Positions 49,367 to 58,324 of a stretch of DNA of 64,000 bases are shown piece by piece; the stretch's first letter is position 1, and the number at the start of each line of letters is the position of its first letter. The notes below the pieces were generated by a model. It was not told where the DNA came from, searched no databases, and saw only the letters and a program-made list of their open reading frames with translations. Made by a program: the position numbers and the translations under genes. The DNA lies in contig NZ_FTPP01000003.1 in assembly GCF_900156345.1 (NCBI RefSeq), positions 372,001 to 436,000 of the forward strand. The letters run 5' to 3'. The DNA is from Pontibacter indicus. Its GTDB lineage: Bacteria; Bacteroidota; Bacteroidia; Cytophagales; Hymenobacteraceae.

Positions 49367-50995
49367 TCAGTCTGATTTAAGTTGTACATGTAGGGCTTTG
49401 CCAATGCTTCCACTGGGCGCCTGAAGGTTTAAGAGCCAAGAGAGGGTTGGGGCAATGTCCGTTATATGGACACGTTCATTCGAATGCCCTGCTTTTATTT
49501 TCCATCCCATGAAGATCAGGGGGATTTGTGTATCAGCCGGATTCCAGGTGCCGTGGGTGGTTCCCTTCAAGGGACCATCAAACCAGCCAGGCTCCTGTAT
49601 AATCATCAGCTGACCGCTTCTTTTAAAATGATAGCCATTGACCATCATCGATCGGATAGGCTCGGGGATAGAAAGCTGACTGGCGTTGTCCATGTCCCCC
49701 ACAAACTGTACCCCTGGCTCTTGTCGCAAATACCCGATCGCGTGTGCTTTTATCGCCTGGAAGTCCAAACCGGCTGCCGCTATCTTCGCCATGTCAAAAT
49801 AGACCTGGTAATTATAGATGGCTTTGACTAAGTCATCCGTTTGGAATCTCTTGGCTAGTAATTCATTCAGTGGCTTGACCTTCTCCTTTCCCCTCAGCCA
49901 CCCTGTCGGAAAACGGAGCGATTCCAGATACCCAATGGACTGGGCAGCTCCATGGTCTGCCGTCAGCACCACCAGGTAATTATCGGCTCCGATCTTCTTG
50001 TCGAGGTATTTGAAGAAAGACGCTAAATCCTGATCCAGCCTCAGGTAGGCATCTTCCACCTCCATGGAATTGGGCCCGAACTGGTGGCCAATGTAATCTG
50101 TGGAGGCACAGTTGATGGCAATCACATCGGTAAAGGCCCCGGCACCCAACCTATAACTTTCGATGGCGCTTTTGGCAAACTCCAGAATTAAGGTATTCCC
50201 CATGGGCGTGTTGCGGATAATCCCTTTGTCAGTCTGATAAAGGTGCTTAACCTGGTGGGGAAAACGTGTTGTCTGTGCCCCTTTAAAAGGTCTTTCCCAG
50301 GCTGCCTGGTCGTCCGTGCTTTGCCCGTAAGAAGCAGCAGGGTATAGGGTTTCCCACTCATGCGCCAGTAATTGCTGCCCCAGTTGCCGGCTGTTGAATT
50401 TTTCTACCCACGTTGGCAAGTCCTGGAAATACCAGCTGCTGGTCACAAATTGGCCACTTTTGTCATCATACCAGAAAGCGCCTGTCGGCTTGTGACCAGC
50501 GGGCAGAATGGCGGCCCTGTCTTTCAGGGAAACGCCGACCACCTTGGATCTGAAATTTGAAGCCAGCATCAGCTCATCTGTCCAGGTCGTAGTGAGCAGC
50601 TGCCGGGGAGACATACTTGGAAGGGCCTCTTCTCCCCCTACCAGGTGGGTCGTACTGTCATCCGTGCAGTAAACCATGCGTTCAGATTTCAAATCAAACC
50701 ACTCATTGCCGGCTATGCCATGTATGGCTGGTACCGAACCTGTGTAAATGCTGGCATGCCCCACCGCTGTCATGGAAGGCACATAGTTGATGAAGGTATT
50801 GTTGAAGGAATGGCCCTTGCGTAACAACCGGTTAAACCCATCTTTGCCATACCTGTCCTGATACCGATGTAAATGATCCCATCTCATTTGGTCTATCACG
50901 AGCCCGACGACCAGTTTAGGAGGGGAACCTGCGTATACAGTCATGCCTGCAATCACCAGGCACAGTGTCGCAAGCACTCTAAAAAAGCTTGTCAT
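49367..50995 (-). CDS. PafA-like alkaline phosphatase
   Basis: 542 residues from ATG 50995 (MTSFFRVLATLCLVIAGMTVYA, a clear signal); ATG 51025 overlaps the preceding gene by 17 bases. The alkaline-phosphatase fold has VVGLVIDQMRWD (metal Asp), the nucleophile Thr in NYVPSMTAVGHASIYTG, VIAINCASTDYIGHQFGP (Asp, His) and LVVLTADHGAA (Asp, His). PafA enzymes are Bacteroidota phosphatases that release phosphate from sugar phosphates and other monoesters in the periplasm. One base separates it from the AGE gene. Confidence 0.9.
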   Translation of the reverse strand: MTSFFRVLATLCLVIAGMTVYAGSPPKLVVGLVIDQMRWDHLHRYQDRYGKDGFNRLLRKGHSFNNTFINYVPSMTAVGHASIYTGSVPAIHGIAGNEWFDLKSERMVYCTDDSTTHLVGGEEALPSMSPRQLLTTTWTDELMLASNFRSKVVGVSLKDRAAILPAGHKPTGAFWYDDKSGQFVTSSWYFQDLPTWVEKFNSRQLGQQLLAHEWETLYPAASYGQSTDDQAAWERPFKGAQTTRFPHQVKHLYQTDKGIIRNTPMGNTLILEFAKSAIESYRLGAGAFTDVIAINCASTDYIGHQFGPNSMEVEDAYLRLDQDLASFFKYLDKKIGADNYLVVLTADHGAAQSIGYLESLRFPTGWLRGKEKVKPLNELLAKRFQTDDLVKAIYNYQVYFDMAKIAAAGLDFQAIKAHAIGYLRQEPGVQFVGDMDNASQLSIPEPIRSMMVNGYHFKRSGQLMIIQEPGWFDGPLKGTTHGTWNPADTQIPLIFMGWKIKAGHSNERVHITDIAPTLSWLLNLQAPSGSIGKALHVQLKSD

Positions 50996-51008
50996 AGGGA
51001 GCAGGGGT

Positions 51009-51833
51009 TTAATTTTCAAATTCAAGCACCGCTACCAATGGCAAATGGTCTGAGGCATAGCGTTCCGAGACGGTATAGTAGTCTTTGACGGTAAATCTGG
51101 AAGCAGCTGCTTTGTTCAGCAGAATGTAGTCAATGGTCGTTATGGGCCTTCCAGCCGGAAAGGTGGGAGGACAGATATCACCACAGCCCATCTTGAATCC
51201 CTCTTGATAGAGGCTCCAGTTCTTGTTCTGGGGGTCCATGTTGAAATCCCCGCCCATAATGATGGGAGACTGAGCAAATGGGGCCAGCACCCGCATGAGC
51301 TCCCTGGATTGCAGTTCCCTGTTTTTATCTGTCAGATGATCTAAGTGCGTGGAGACAAATACCAGTTTCTGCCCCTGGGCAAACTCGACTTCAATAATGC
51401 CGGCAGCCCGCAGTTCAGCACCGGAACCATCCTCTACAGGCAGTGCATGAACGGATGAAGAAAGGATCGGAAAGCGGGACAGCAGCGCGACGCCATAATC
51501 GCCACCTGACCTGTCAATTGCCTTTGCAAAAAAATAGTGCATACCCGTCAGCTTTGCCAATTCCTTTGCCTGGTGCAGGGTGGCTCCGGAGCGCGTGGTG
51601 TGCACATCTACTTCCTGCAGGGCTACCAAGTCAGGCTTTTCACCGTTGATGGCCTTGGCTGTGGCAATCAAATCAACTTCTCCGGCTGGTTTGGAGGGTG
51701 GGTTCCCAATATGAATATTGTAGGACATCACTTTGATCGTCTGCTTTTTAGGTTCAGGCGTGCCTTCAGAAGAAGTTTTGCACGAAAGCAGCAGGAACAG
51801 GGCAAAAAAGCCTGCCAGGTATTTCATATTCAT
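51009..51833 (-). CDS. Endonuclease/exonuclease/phosphatase-family lipoprotein
   Basis: About 274 residues from ATG 51833 or 51827. Lipobox FLLLSC. The EEP fold is complete: MSYNIHIG (Asn), LVALQEVD (Glu), VSTHLDH (His), IIMGGDFNMD (Asp, Asn), TIDYILL (Asp), and SDHLPLVAVL (Asp-His). EEP proteins cleave phosphodiesters in nucleic acids, inositol phosphates or lipids. In an operon with a phosphomonoesterase and a SusCD pair, a phosphodiester-bearing glycan is a reasonable substrate, an inference. Confidence 0.88.
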   Translation of the reverse strand: MNMKYLAGFFALFLLLSCKTSSEGTPEPKKQTIKVMSYNIHIGNPPSKPAGEVDLIATAKAINGEKPDLVALQEVDVHTTRSGATLHQAKELAKLTGMHYFFAKAIDRSGGDYGVALLSRFPILSSSVHALPVEDGSGAELRAAGIIEVEFAQGQKLVFVSTHLDHLTDKNRELQSRELMRVLAPFAQSPIIMGGDFNMDPQNKNWSLYQEGFKMGCGDICPPTFPAGRPITTIDYILLNKAAASRFTVKDYYTVSERYASDHLPLVAVLEFEN

Positions 51834-51877
51834 AAGCTTAGTAGATACACTGTTGAAAAATAGCAAAGACTATCTCC

Positions 51878-51919
51878 CCCCTACCCCAATTAAAAACGCC
51901 ACGTTAGTAGGGGTAGAGG
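51878..51919 (-). terminator. Hairpin between susD and EEP gene
   Basis: CCCCTACCCC and GGGGTAGAGG (nine of ten pairs) around a 22-base loop in the only large gap inside the operon. No T-run directly follows on the minus strand, so it may be a partial terminator or an RNA processing stem that lowers expression of the downstream genes. Confidence 0.5.
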
Positions 51920-51968
51920 AAGAGGATAGTGATGAAGCAGGTAGAGGGGCCACTGGCTGTGTTGTTTT

Positions 51969-53732
51969 CTACCATCCCGGATTCTGGCCGAGTGCCGGGT
52001 TGATCAAACGCTCTGACTCAGGTATGGGGTACAGGTAAAATTTGTCTTCCCATATCCTCGGAATTGTGTTCAGCCAGATGATCTCCCCTTTGTCTCCCTG
52101 AGATAGCACCAGGGGGTTTGGCCTCCCGTTCGCATTGTCAGAGACGTTGATGTAAGTGACTCCCGCAACCGGAGTGCTTGGCATGGATTTATAGAAGGCC
52201 ACATCCAGGACGCCATCCTCATTCAGATCCAAGGGAATGTTCAACCCTGGGACATACATGCCATTCCACGTCTTTTCTAACAGTTTGCCTTTGTTCCATC
52301 GCACCAAGTCATAGAATCTGAACCCTTCAAGCGCCAACTCGATGCCTCTTTCGCGGCGCACCTCGAGTAAGGCTGGGTTACTGATCTCAGGAAAAAACTC
52401 ACGTTGCAGATAAGGATCTGCTGCTGCTGGCATAGGGGCATTCATAATGCCTGCCCTTCGCCTCAGGGCGCCTACGGTCTGAGCCCAATCCTGGTCAGTC
52501 AGGGCTCCAAGCTCCGCCTTTGCTTCCGCGTAGTTCAGCAATACCTCCGCATAGCGTATGACCGGGATGATGTTGTCATTGCGGCTCCCACTGTCGTAGA
52601 ACGTGTCATCCAGCGTCCATTTGATGGGTTGATAGCCTGTGTAGGTATAGGAAAACTCAGGAGGGGAAGCGATCACGTTTCCACCATTAATTCGGGTGTA
52701 CCCTTTTGTCCGGATGGTCTGGCTGAGCCTTGCGTCCCTGTTTTTAACTTCATCGCTGAACACCATCGTTTCGTATTGGGGGTTGCTCGTGAAAGGGGTT
52801 CCGTCCAGGTTCAGGTAGGTGTTGATAAAGCTTCTGGTGAAATTGGCCCTGTCCCCATAAGTGGCACTGGTCCAGTACCAGTTTGCGTCATGGTAAAGCG
52901 CCAGCTCATCGTCGTAAATATTGGCTAGCAACACCTCGCTTGTGATCGGTGATTTACTCGTAAAAAGCTGCCGGTAAGCCTGAGAAGCGCCCCCGCCTGT
53001 ATGAAGGGAATAGGAGAAGTCCTGCATCACGGCCTTTGCTGCGTCTGCTGACTGCGTGAGCCATTCGTCGGCTGTACTGGCCAGGTTATAGGAGGTATGG
53101 TATTTTCTGAGAGTACCTTCAAATAAGCAGACCCTGGACTTGAAGGCGTAAGCAACAGGCTGCGTGATCATGGATCTCGACCCATCGTTGGTGGTCCGGA
53201 TATGCTTGATCGCAAAGTCCAGGTCACGCAATACGGAGTCCATCACCAGTACCCGGGAATCCCTGCCGTTGAACAATTCCGGATCGTTCACATCGAATGA
53301 TTTGCCGATCCAGGGTACATCCCCGAACCGCTTTACTTTGTCAAAATAAAACCATGCCCTGAAGAACCGGGCAATCCCCGTATAATGGTTTCGGGTCTCC
53401 TCCGGAACGGAGATGTTGTTATTGTTTTCAATAAAATAATTGATGTTCCTCAGTTCTGACCAGTTCCAACCGGTACTTTGCCGGGGCCCGTAGGCTCCCG
53501 GCCTGATAAAATCAGGCACCTCTTTTCTGGCAATGTAATCTGACATGGCATCCCCGCGCAGGATGTCAGAGGCCGTGGGCAGGATGTCATAAAAGGAGTT
53601 GGAATAGAGCGCCAGGCCATTCTCGCTTTCAAAAACGGCCTCTTTCCCAACCGTTGACCTTGGTGCCTGGTCCAGCTTTTCACAGGAAGAAAAGCTAAAA
53701 GCTATTATGAATAATATATAAATCCGCTTCAT
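51969..53732 (-). CDS. susD: RagB/SusD family surface glycan-binding lipoprotein
   Basis: 587 residues. Lipobox FSFSSC (Cys17). SusD-type helical tetratricopeptide part with NINYFIENNNNIS and RFFRAWFYFDKVKRFGDVPWIGKSF, then VIRYAEVLLNYAEAKAELG and the closing EVRRERGIELALEGFRFYDLVRWNKGKLL. The C-terminus ends PALGQNPGW, the usual SusD end. It caps the SusC transporter at the cell surface and binds the glycan. 10 bases separate it from susC. Confidence 0.95.
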   Translation of the reverse strand: MKRIYILFIIAFSFSSCEKLDQAPRSTVGKEAVFESENGLALYSNSFYDILPTASDILRGDAMSDYIARKEVPDFIRPGAYGPRQSTGWNWSELRNINYFIENNNNISVPEETRNHYTGIARFFRAWFYFDKVKRFGDVPWIGKSFDVNDPELFNGRDSRVLVMDSVLRDLDFAIKHIRTTNDGSRSMITQPVAYAFKSRVCLFEGTLRKYHTSYNLASTADEWLTQSADAAKAVMQDFSYSLHTGGGASQAYRQLFTSKSPITSEVLLANIYDDELALYHDANWYWTSATYGDRANFTRSFINTYLNLDGTPFTSNPQYETMVFSDEVKNRDARLSQTIRTKGYTRINGGNVIASPPEFSYTYTGYQPIKWTLDDTFYDSGSRNDNIIPVIRYAEVLLNYAEAKAELGALTDQDWAQTVGALRRRAGIMNAPMPAAADPYLQREFFPEISNPALLEVRRERGIELALEGFRFYDLVRWNKGKLLEKTWNGMYVPGLNIPLDLNEDGVLDVAFYKSMPSTPVAGVTYINVSDNANGRPNPLVLSQGDKGEIIWLNTIPRIWEDKFYLYPIPESERLINPALGQNPGW

Positions 53733-53742
53733 CGTACTTGCT

Positions 53743-56700
53743 TTAAAACGTTATGGACAACCCTAAAGAATAGCTTTTCAACATGGGGTAGTTGAATCCG
53801 TCACCATGGTTGGTGGAGTCCAGGTCCTGGTCCGAGGCACCCGTGTTTTCCACATCGATATCCCTGGTAATCTTGTGCATGGGGGAATAGGCAAACAGGT
53901 TTTCGCCAGACACATAGACACGGGCGGCATGTGCCCGCACTTTGGAGGTAACTGCTTGCGGAAGGTTATAGCCAAATTGCAGGTTCTTCAAACGCACATA
54001 GGCGATATTCTGCAAATACCGGGTCTGTGTTTCCCGAAGGGTACCCCCTCCTGTCCAGGCCAGGTAACCTGTGTAGCGTGGGAAGTAGGCGTCCGGATTG
54101 TCTTCTGTCCATATGTTGCCGATCTGTGACTTAGGGGGATGTCCATAAGGTGCATTGTACTGCCCCCAGAAGGTGTTCGCCCCTCTGCTCGGGTACCAGT
54201 CTTGTTTGCCCACTCCCTGAAAGAAGGCACTGAAGAAGAAGTTACTCCAGTCTGCGCCCAGATTTAGCCCGAACCTGTAGCGCGGCTCCGAATTACCGAT
54301 GATTTTTCTATCGCCTGGCGAATCGACTGTGTTCTCGCCAAAGTCAATCACCCCGTCGTTGTTCAGATCGGCGAATTTAATATCGCCCGGACGCCAGACA
54401 CCTGTAGCCGTTGTATTGAACAGACTCTGATCCGCCGACCGGTTGACGTCTTCACTGGATTCAAAGAAGCCAGCGGTTTCAAAGCCCCATATTTCGCCGA
54501 TGCGCTGGCCTTCATAAAAGTCAGTCAACCGTTTCTCCGGGTTGTTGTATTTTAGAATGGTGGATGTGTGGTCCGATACAATGGCCCTTATATCATAGCT
54601 GAATGGTTTGGCCCCCAGGCTGAATTCGTCTCTCCAGCTGACGGAGAGTTCCCAGCCCTTTGTCTCCAGATCAGCATAGTTTCCTCTGGGTGTGGCCGCC
54701 CCAAAAACGGCGGGGAGCCGTACCCCAGGCGTGAACATATCCGTTGTCTTGCGGACATAGGCATCGCCTACAATATTGAGTCTGTTTCGCAGTAGTGACA
54801 GATCAAGCCCTACATTTTGTGTGGTTGCCGTTTCCCAGGTCAGCCCGAAAGGAATCACGGAAGGATTATTGGTATACTGTGGCCGTACCCCATTCAGAAT
54901 GCGCCCTAACTGGCCAACTGCCAGCTGCTCCTGAAAGACATAGGATCTGATATTGCCATTTCCCAGGGAGCCGTAGGAAGCCCTCAGCTTGAAGTCGGAA
55001 ACGAGGTCCTCTGACACATTCCAAAATGGTTCTGAGGAGATTCTCCAACCTGCGGAAACAGACGGAAAGAAGGCAAACCGCTCATGCTCCGGAAACTTCG
55101 AGGAACCGTCGTACCGGCCATTCACCTCCAGCAGGTAGCGATCCTTGAAATCATAGTTCAGTCGGTAAAAGCCTCCCATGATGTTCCATTGCTCCCATCC
55201 ACCTGTCGTGATGATGGACTGGCCCAAAGCCAGGTTCAGATCATCGGCATTCTCATAGATCAATCCGTTGCGCTGCGCGCCTACTCGCCGGTGCGTGTTT
55301 AATTCATAATTGAACCCTGCCATGGCCTTCAAGCGATGGACATCCTTGAACGTATGTTGGTATTCCCCATACAGGTTGGAGGCGATGTATTGCGTTTCTC
55401 TGTAGATCTCACGCAGGTCGTTCGTGTTGAGACCTACATACTGGATCACGCCCGGCACCCGGCTGTAAGGCACTGGCACCCGAATTCTCTTTTCATTGTC
55501 GTCCAGGCTTTGAAAGGTAAGGTCCCCTTTCAGTTGAAACTTGTCTTCAAAAAATCTGGAAGTGAAGCTTGTCGTATTCCGTAGCAGCCTGCGGTCTGAG
55601 TCCATCCCGTTTTTGCCATACCAGAAGTCACCCACGGTATAGGCTGCTGAGTGCGTCAACGTACCATCCGGATTAAACATAGGAGCCATAGGAGGGCCTT
55701 CTGCCACCATATTCCGCCAGATACCCCCACCTTCTCCGACATTCAGCGGGTTGTGGTACTGTACATTGGAGAAGTCTGTGTTGTTCTCCAGCGTTAGCCA
55801 GGAGAACACGTCGATGGCCCCTTTGGCCCGGAAATTATACATCTTGTAATCGTCCGAATTATACCTGAAAAGTCCGGGTTGATTCAGGTACCTGCCCGTC
55901 ACATAAAAGCTCGTCTTCTCACCGCTGCCTGAGAAGGCCAGGTTGTGCTCCTGGGAGTAGGTATGCTTCTTGTACAGCTGATCAAACCAGTCCGTATTCT
56001 CATAATAGACATATTCCCCTGTAACAGGATCTACCTCCACCCTGGGAAGGGAGGGGTCCTTGGACCTGCGCTCCAGCTCAGCCAGGTAAGCAGGTGAGAA
56101 CCGAAGCGTTTTGTTGACATTCTGGGGTGTGCTGGCGTAGTTGTTCCAGCTTGAAAACGCCTCATTGAACATCGTCGCCCATTGATAGCCATCTGTCACG
56201 AAGTCAGGAACGACAGTGGGTTCCTTGATGGCGAAGTTCGTGGTATAGGTTACGTTTGTTCTGTCCTTGGCTGGTCTTTTCGTTGTGATCAGCACCACAC
56301 CAAATGCGCCCCTCGCCCCGTAGATGCTGGCAGAAGCCGCGTCCTTCAGGACAGAAACCGTTTCAATGTCATGGGGGTTCAGCAGGGCCGGATTGCCCTC
56401 TACGCCATCGATCAGCACCAAGGCGTTGCCCCCCTGCCCGATGGAGGTTGCTCCCCTGATATTAAAGGAAGGAGACTGCGTCGGCTTTCCGTCTGCCGGC
56501 GTCAGGTTTAAGTTGGGAAGGACGCCCTGCAAACCTTGTGATAAATTTGTGATAGGACGATTGGTGAAAACCTCAGCGGTCACCTGGTCAACAGCCCCCG
56601 TCAGGTTCTCCTTTTTCTGGGTTCCGTAGCCGACCACAATCACTTCATCCAGTGACTGGGCTTTGTCTGTCAAGGTCACATTGAGCTCTCCAGGCCCCTG

Positions 56701-56985
56701 AAAAGAGATGGTCTGTGTGTTAGTCCCGATGAAAGAGAACACCAGTTCCCCGGGAGCGGAAGGCACTGCCAGTGAAAACCTGCCTTCGGCATCGGTTGCA
56801 GTCGCTGTCTGCGTTCCCTTTAAATGAATACTCACACCAGGGAGCGGCTCCTTGCCTTGTGAAACGACCAAGCCTGTGAGGCGCCATGTCGCTTGTGTCT
56901 GCACACTTCGGGCTACGCTTTCCTGTGCCAGGCTCATGCAGAGCAGCAGGAGAAGGGAAGTTAAAAGTTTTAAATACTGTCTCAT
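53743..56985 (-). CDS. susC: SusC/RagA-type TonB-dependent transporter
   Basis: 1080 residues. Signal peptide (~1-25), carboxypeptidase-regulatory-like domain (~32-110: LTGLVVSQGKEPLPGVSIHLKGTQTATATDAEGRFSL), then DEVIVVGYGTQKKENLTGAV, the SusC TonB-box region, a plug (~130-235 with SFNIRGATSIGQGGNALVLIDGVEG), and a 22-strand barrel ending with an aromatic-rich strand (SYSLGLSITF). It imports oligosaccharide using TonB energy. Typical length. Confidence 0.95.
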   Translation of the reverse strand: MRQYLKLLTSLLLLLCMSLAQESVARSVQTQATWRLTGLVVSQGKEPLPGVSIHLKGTQTATATDAEGRFSLAVPSAPGELVFSFIGTNTQTISFQGPGELNVTLTDKAQSLDEVIVVGYGTQKKENLTGAVDQVTAEVFTNRPITNLSQGLQGVLPNLNLTPADGKPTQSPSFNIRGATSIGQGGNALVLIDGVEGNPALLNPHDIETVSVLKDAASASIYGARGAFGVVLITTKRPAKDRTNVTYTTNFAIKEPTVVPDFVTDGYQWATMFNEAFSSWNNYASTPQNVNKTLRFSPAYLAELERRSKDPSLPRVEVDPVTGEYVYYENTDWFDQLYKKHTYSQEHNLAFSGSGEKTSFYVTGRYLNQPGLFRYNSDDYKMYNFRAKGAIDVFSWLTLENNTDFSNVQYHNPLNVGEGGGIWRNMVAEGPPMAPMFNPDGTLTHSAAYTVGDFWYGKNGMDSDRRLLRNTTSFTSRFFEDKFQLKGDLTFQSLDDNEKRIRVPVPYSRVPGVIQYVGLNTNDLREIYRETQYIASNLYGEYQHTFKDVHRLKAMAGFNYELNTHRRVGAQRNGLIYENADDLNLALGQSIITTGGWEQWNIMGGFYRLNYDFKDRYLLEVNGRYDGSSKFPEHERFAFFPSVSAGWRISSEPFWNVSEDLVSDFKLRASYGSLGNGNIRSYVFQEQLAVGQLGRILNGVRPQYTNNPSVIPFGLTWETATTQNVGLDLSLLRNRLNIVGDAYVRKTTDMFTPGVRLPAVFGAATPRGNYADLETKGWELSVSWRDEFSLGAKPFSYDIRAIVSDHTSTILKYNNPEKRLTDFYEGQRIGEIWGFETAGFFESSEDVNRSADQSLFNTTATGVWRPGDIKFADLNNDGVIDFGENTVDSPGDRKIIGNSEPRYRFGLNLGADWSNFFFSAFFQGVGKQDWYPSRGANTFWGQYNAPYGHPPKSQIGNIWTEDNPDAYFPRYTGYLAWTGGGTLRETQTRYLQNIAYVRLKNLQFGYNLPQAVTSKVRAHAARVYVSGENLFAYSPMHKITRDIDVENTGASDQDLDSTNHGDGFNYPMLKSYSLGLSITF

Positions 56986-57034
56986 GGTGCAATGCTAAAT
57001 GTCAGTGTGAATAATTTGCCTGAGTACGCCATCA

Positions 57035-58237
57035 CTAAAATTGGAAAACAACGTCGTCGATGTTGATGCGGGGCCTGTTGTTATTGGCAAAAGGGGTTGA
57101 GGAATTCACAAACCTGATTCTTACCTGCTCATTTGCAGCCGCATTAACAGCGATTTCATCTGTCACCAAAACTTTAGATTGCACATCAATGGTTAGCTGC
57201 TGCAGCAGGGTGTAAGTGTTGCCGCCGTCTTTTGAGATCTCCACATCGATCGTGGTCGGGTTCATGTTGGCCACCTCCGCGCTGGCTGGGTAGATGCCAT
57301 GGGACACTTTCAAGCCCTTAACCCCCTGCAGATCGAAATTCATGCTCACCATGCCATTTCGCTTGTCGTTGCCAACCGTGCCCTGCATGCGCACGCTCTG
57401 TGCCCCGTTTTTCATGTCGGCCGCGGTAGCCGCTGTGATGGCACCATCCAGGGTCCAGACACCTGACTTGAAACTCAACTCCTTCACGTCATAGCTGGTA
57501 TTGCTGGCGTCCTCGAAATCCTCGGTCGTTTCAGTCACTCCTCCCACGATGTCCTCGATATTCCTGGGATTGATGTAGAATTTATCTCCGCTTATCCGGA
57601 CGATGCCGGTATAGGAGTTGGCCATGGCGGGCATGTTTATATCCGTGAACGCGGTATTGGGCTGAAGCATGGAATAAACGGCTCCGATGCCGTCCCGAAG
57701 CACCACCTCCCCCTCAAATCTCCCCTCGGTACCACCGCTCAGGTTGACATCAGAAACCTTTACCAGGATCGGGCCCCAGAATTCCGCGTTGACCACAATG
57801 TCAGAAAGCGTGGTTGCTTTTGGGGTGACCTCCACAGATCTTCCCGTTTTTTCAACAGCGCTTGCACTTAAATCGGAGATGACCAGCTCTCCCTCCCTGG
57901 ATGAGAGCGAGGCCCCTTCCAGATTAAGCGTCACCTCGTCGCCTTTCGCAAAATTGGAATCACCAGACAACTGCAAGAGGATGGCGGCATCTTTTCCCTC
58001 CTCCTGCACGGCCACCATTCCTGCTTCCATATTGCCACCAGCCGCATCGGAAATCACAATGCCTTTGATGGCAGTAGCGCCGAACTTCAGGTCATCGGAC
58101 TGCTGCACCTTTCTTAAACCTGTAATATTCTGAGGCTTGGATAACGGAACAGGAGTGGCATCCTCGCTTTTACTGCAGGCCCAAACCGATAATAGCAGAA
58201 TAATCGCCAGGCTCCTTCTTAATGCTCTATTCATCAT
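57035..58237 (-). CDS. DUF5689 lipoprotein of the glycan locus
   Basis: 400 residues from ATG 58237 (MMNRALRRSLAIILLLSVWAC). Cys21 is the lipid site, followed by SKSEDA. Beta-rich body with GIVISDAAGGNMEAGMVAVQEEGKDAAILLQLSGDSNFAKGDEVTLNLEGASLSSREGELVI, an OB-like fold typical of DUF5689, and a C-terminal half like a carbohydrate-binding jelly roll (SFKSGVWTLDGAIT...). Located next to susC, it is likely a surface accessory binding protein. Confidence 0.8.
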   Translation of the reverse strand: MMNRALRRSLAIILLLSVWACSKSEDATPVPLSKPQNITGLRKVQQSDDLKFGATAIKGIVISDAAGGNMEAGMVAVQEEGKDAAILLQLSGDSNFAKGDEVTLNLEGASLSSREGELVISDLSASAVEKTGRSVEVTPKATTLSDIVVNAEFWGPILVKVSDVNLSGGTEGRFEGEVVLRDGIGAVYSMLQPNTAFTDINMPAMANSYTGIVRISGDKFYINPRNIEDIVGGVTETTEDFEDASNTSYDVKELSFKSGVWTLDGAITAATAADMKNGAQSVRMQGTVGNDKRNGMVSMNFDLQGVKGLKVSHGIYPASAEVANMNPTTIDVEISKDGGNTYTLLQQLTIDVQSKVLVTDEIAVNAAANEQVRIRFVNSSTPFANNNRPRINIDDVVFQF

Positions 58238-58324
58238 ATTTTTAGAGGTGTAAAGTGTAGACATTAGGATTAATGGTTATGCTTGATTGCTATGGATAGT
58301 GAATTTGATGCTGTCATGAGGAAA

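Noticed and set aside
51834..51968. Riboswitch or promoter in the susD-EEP gap
   Set aside because: Only a hairpin is seen, with no conserved riboswitch elements and no -7 box.
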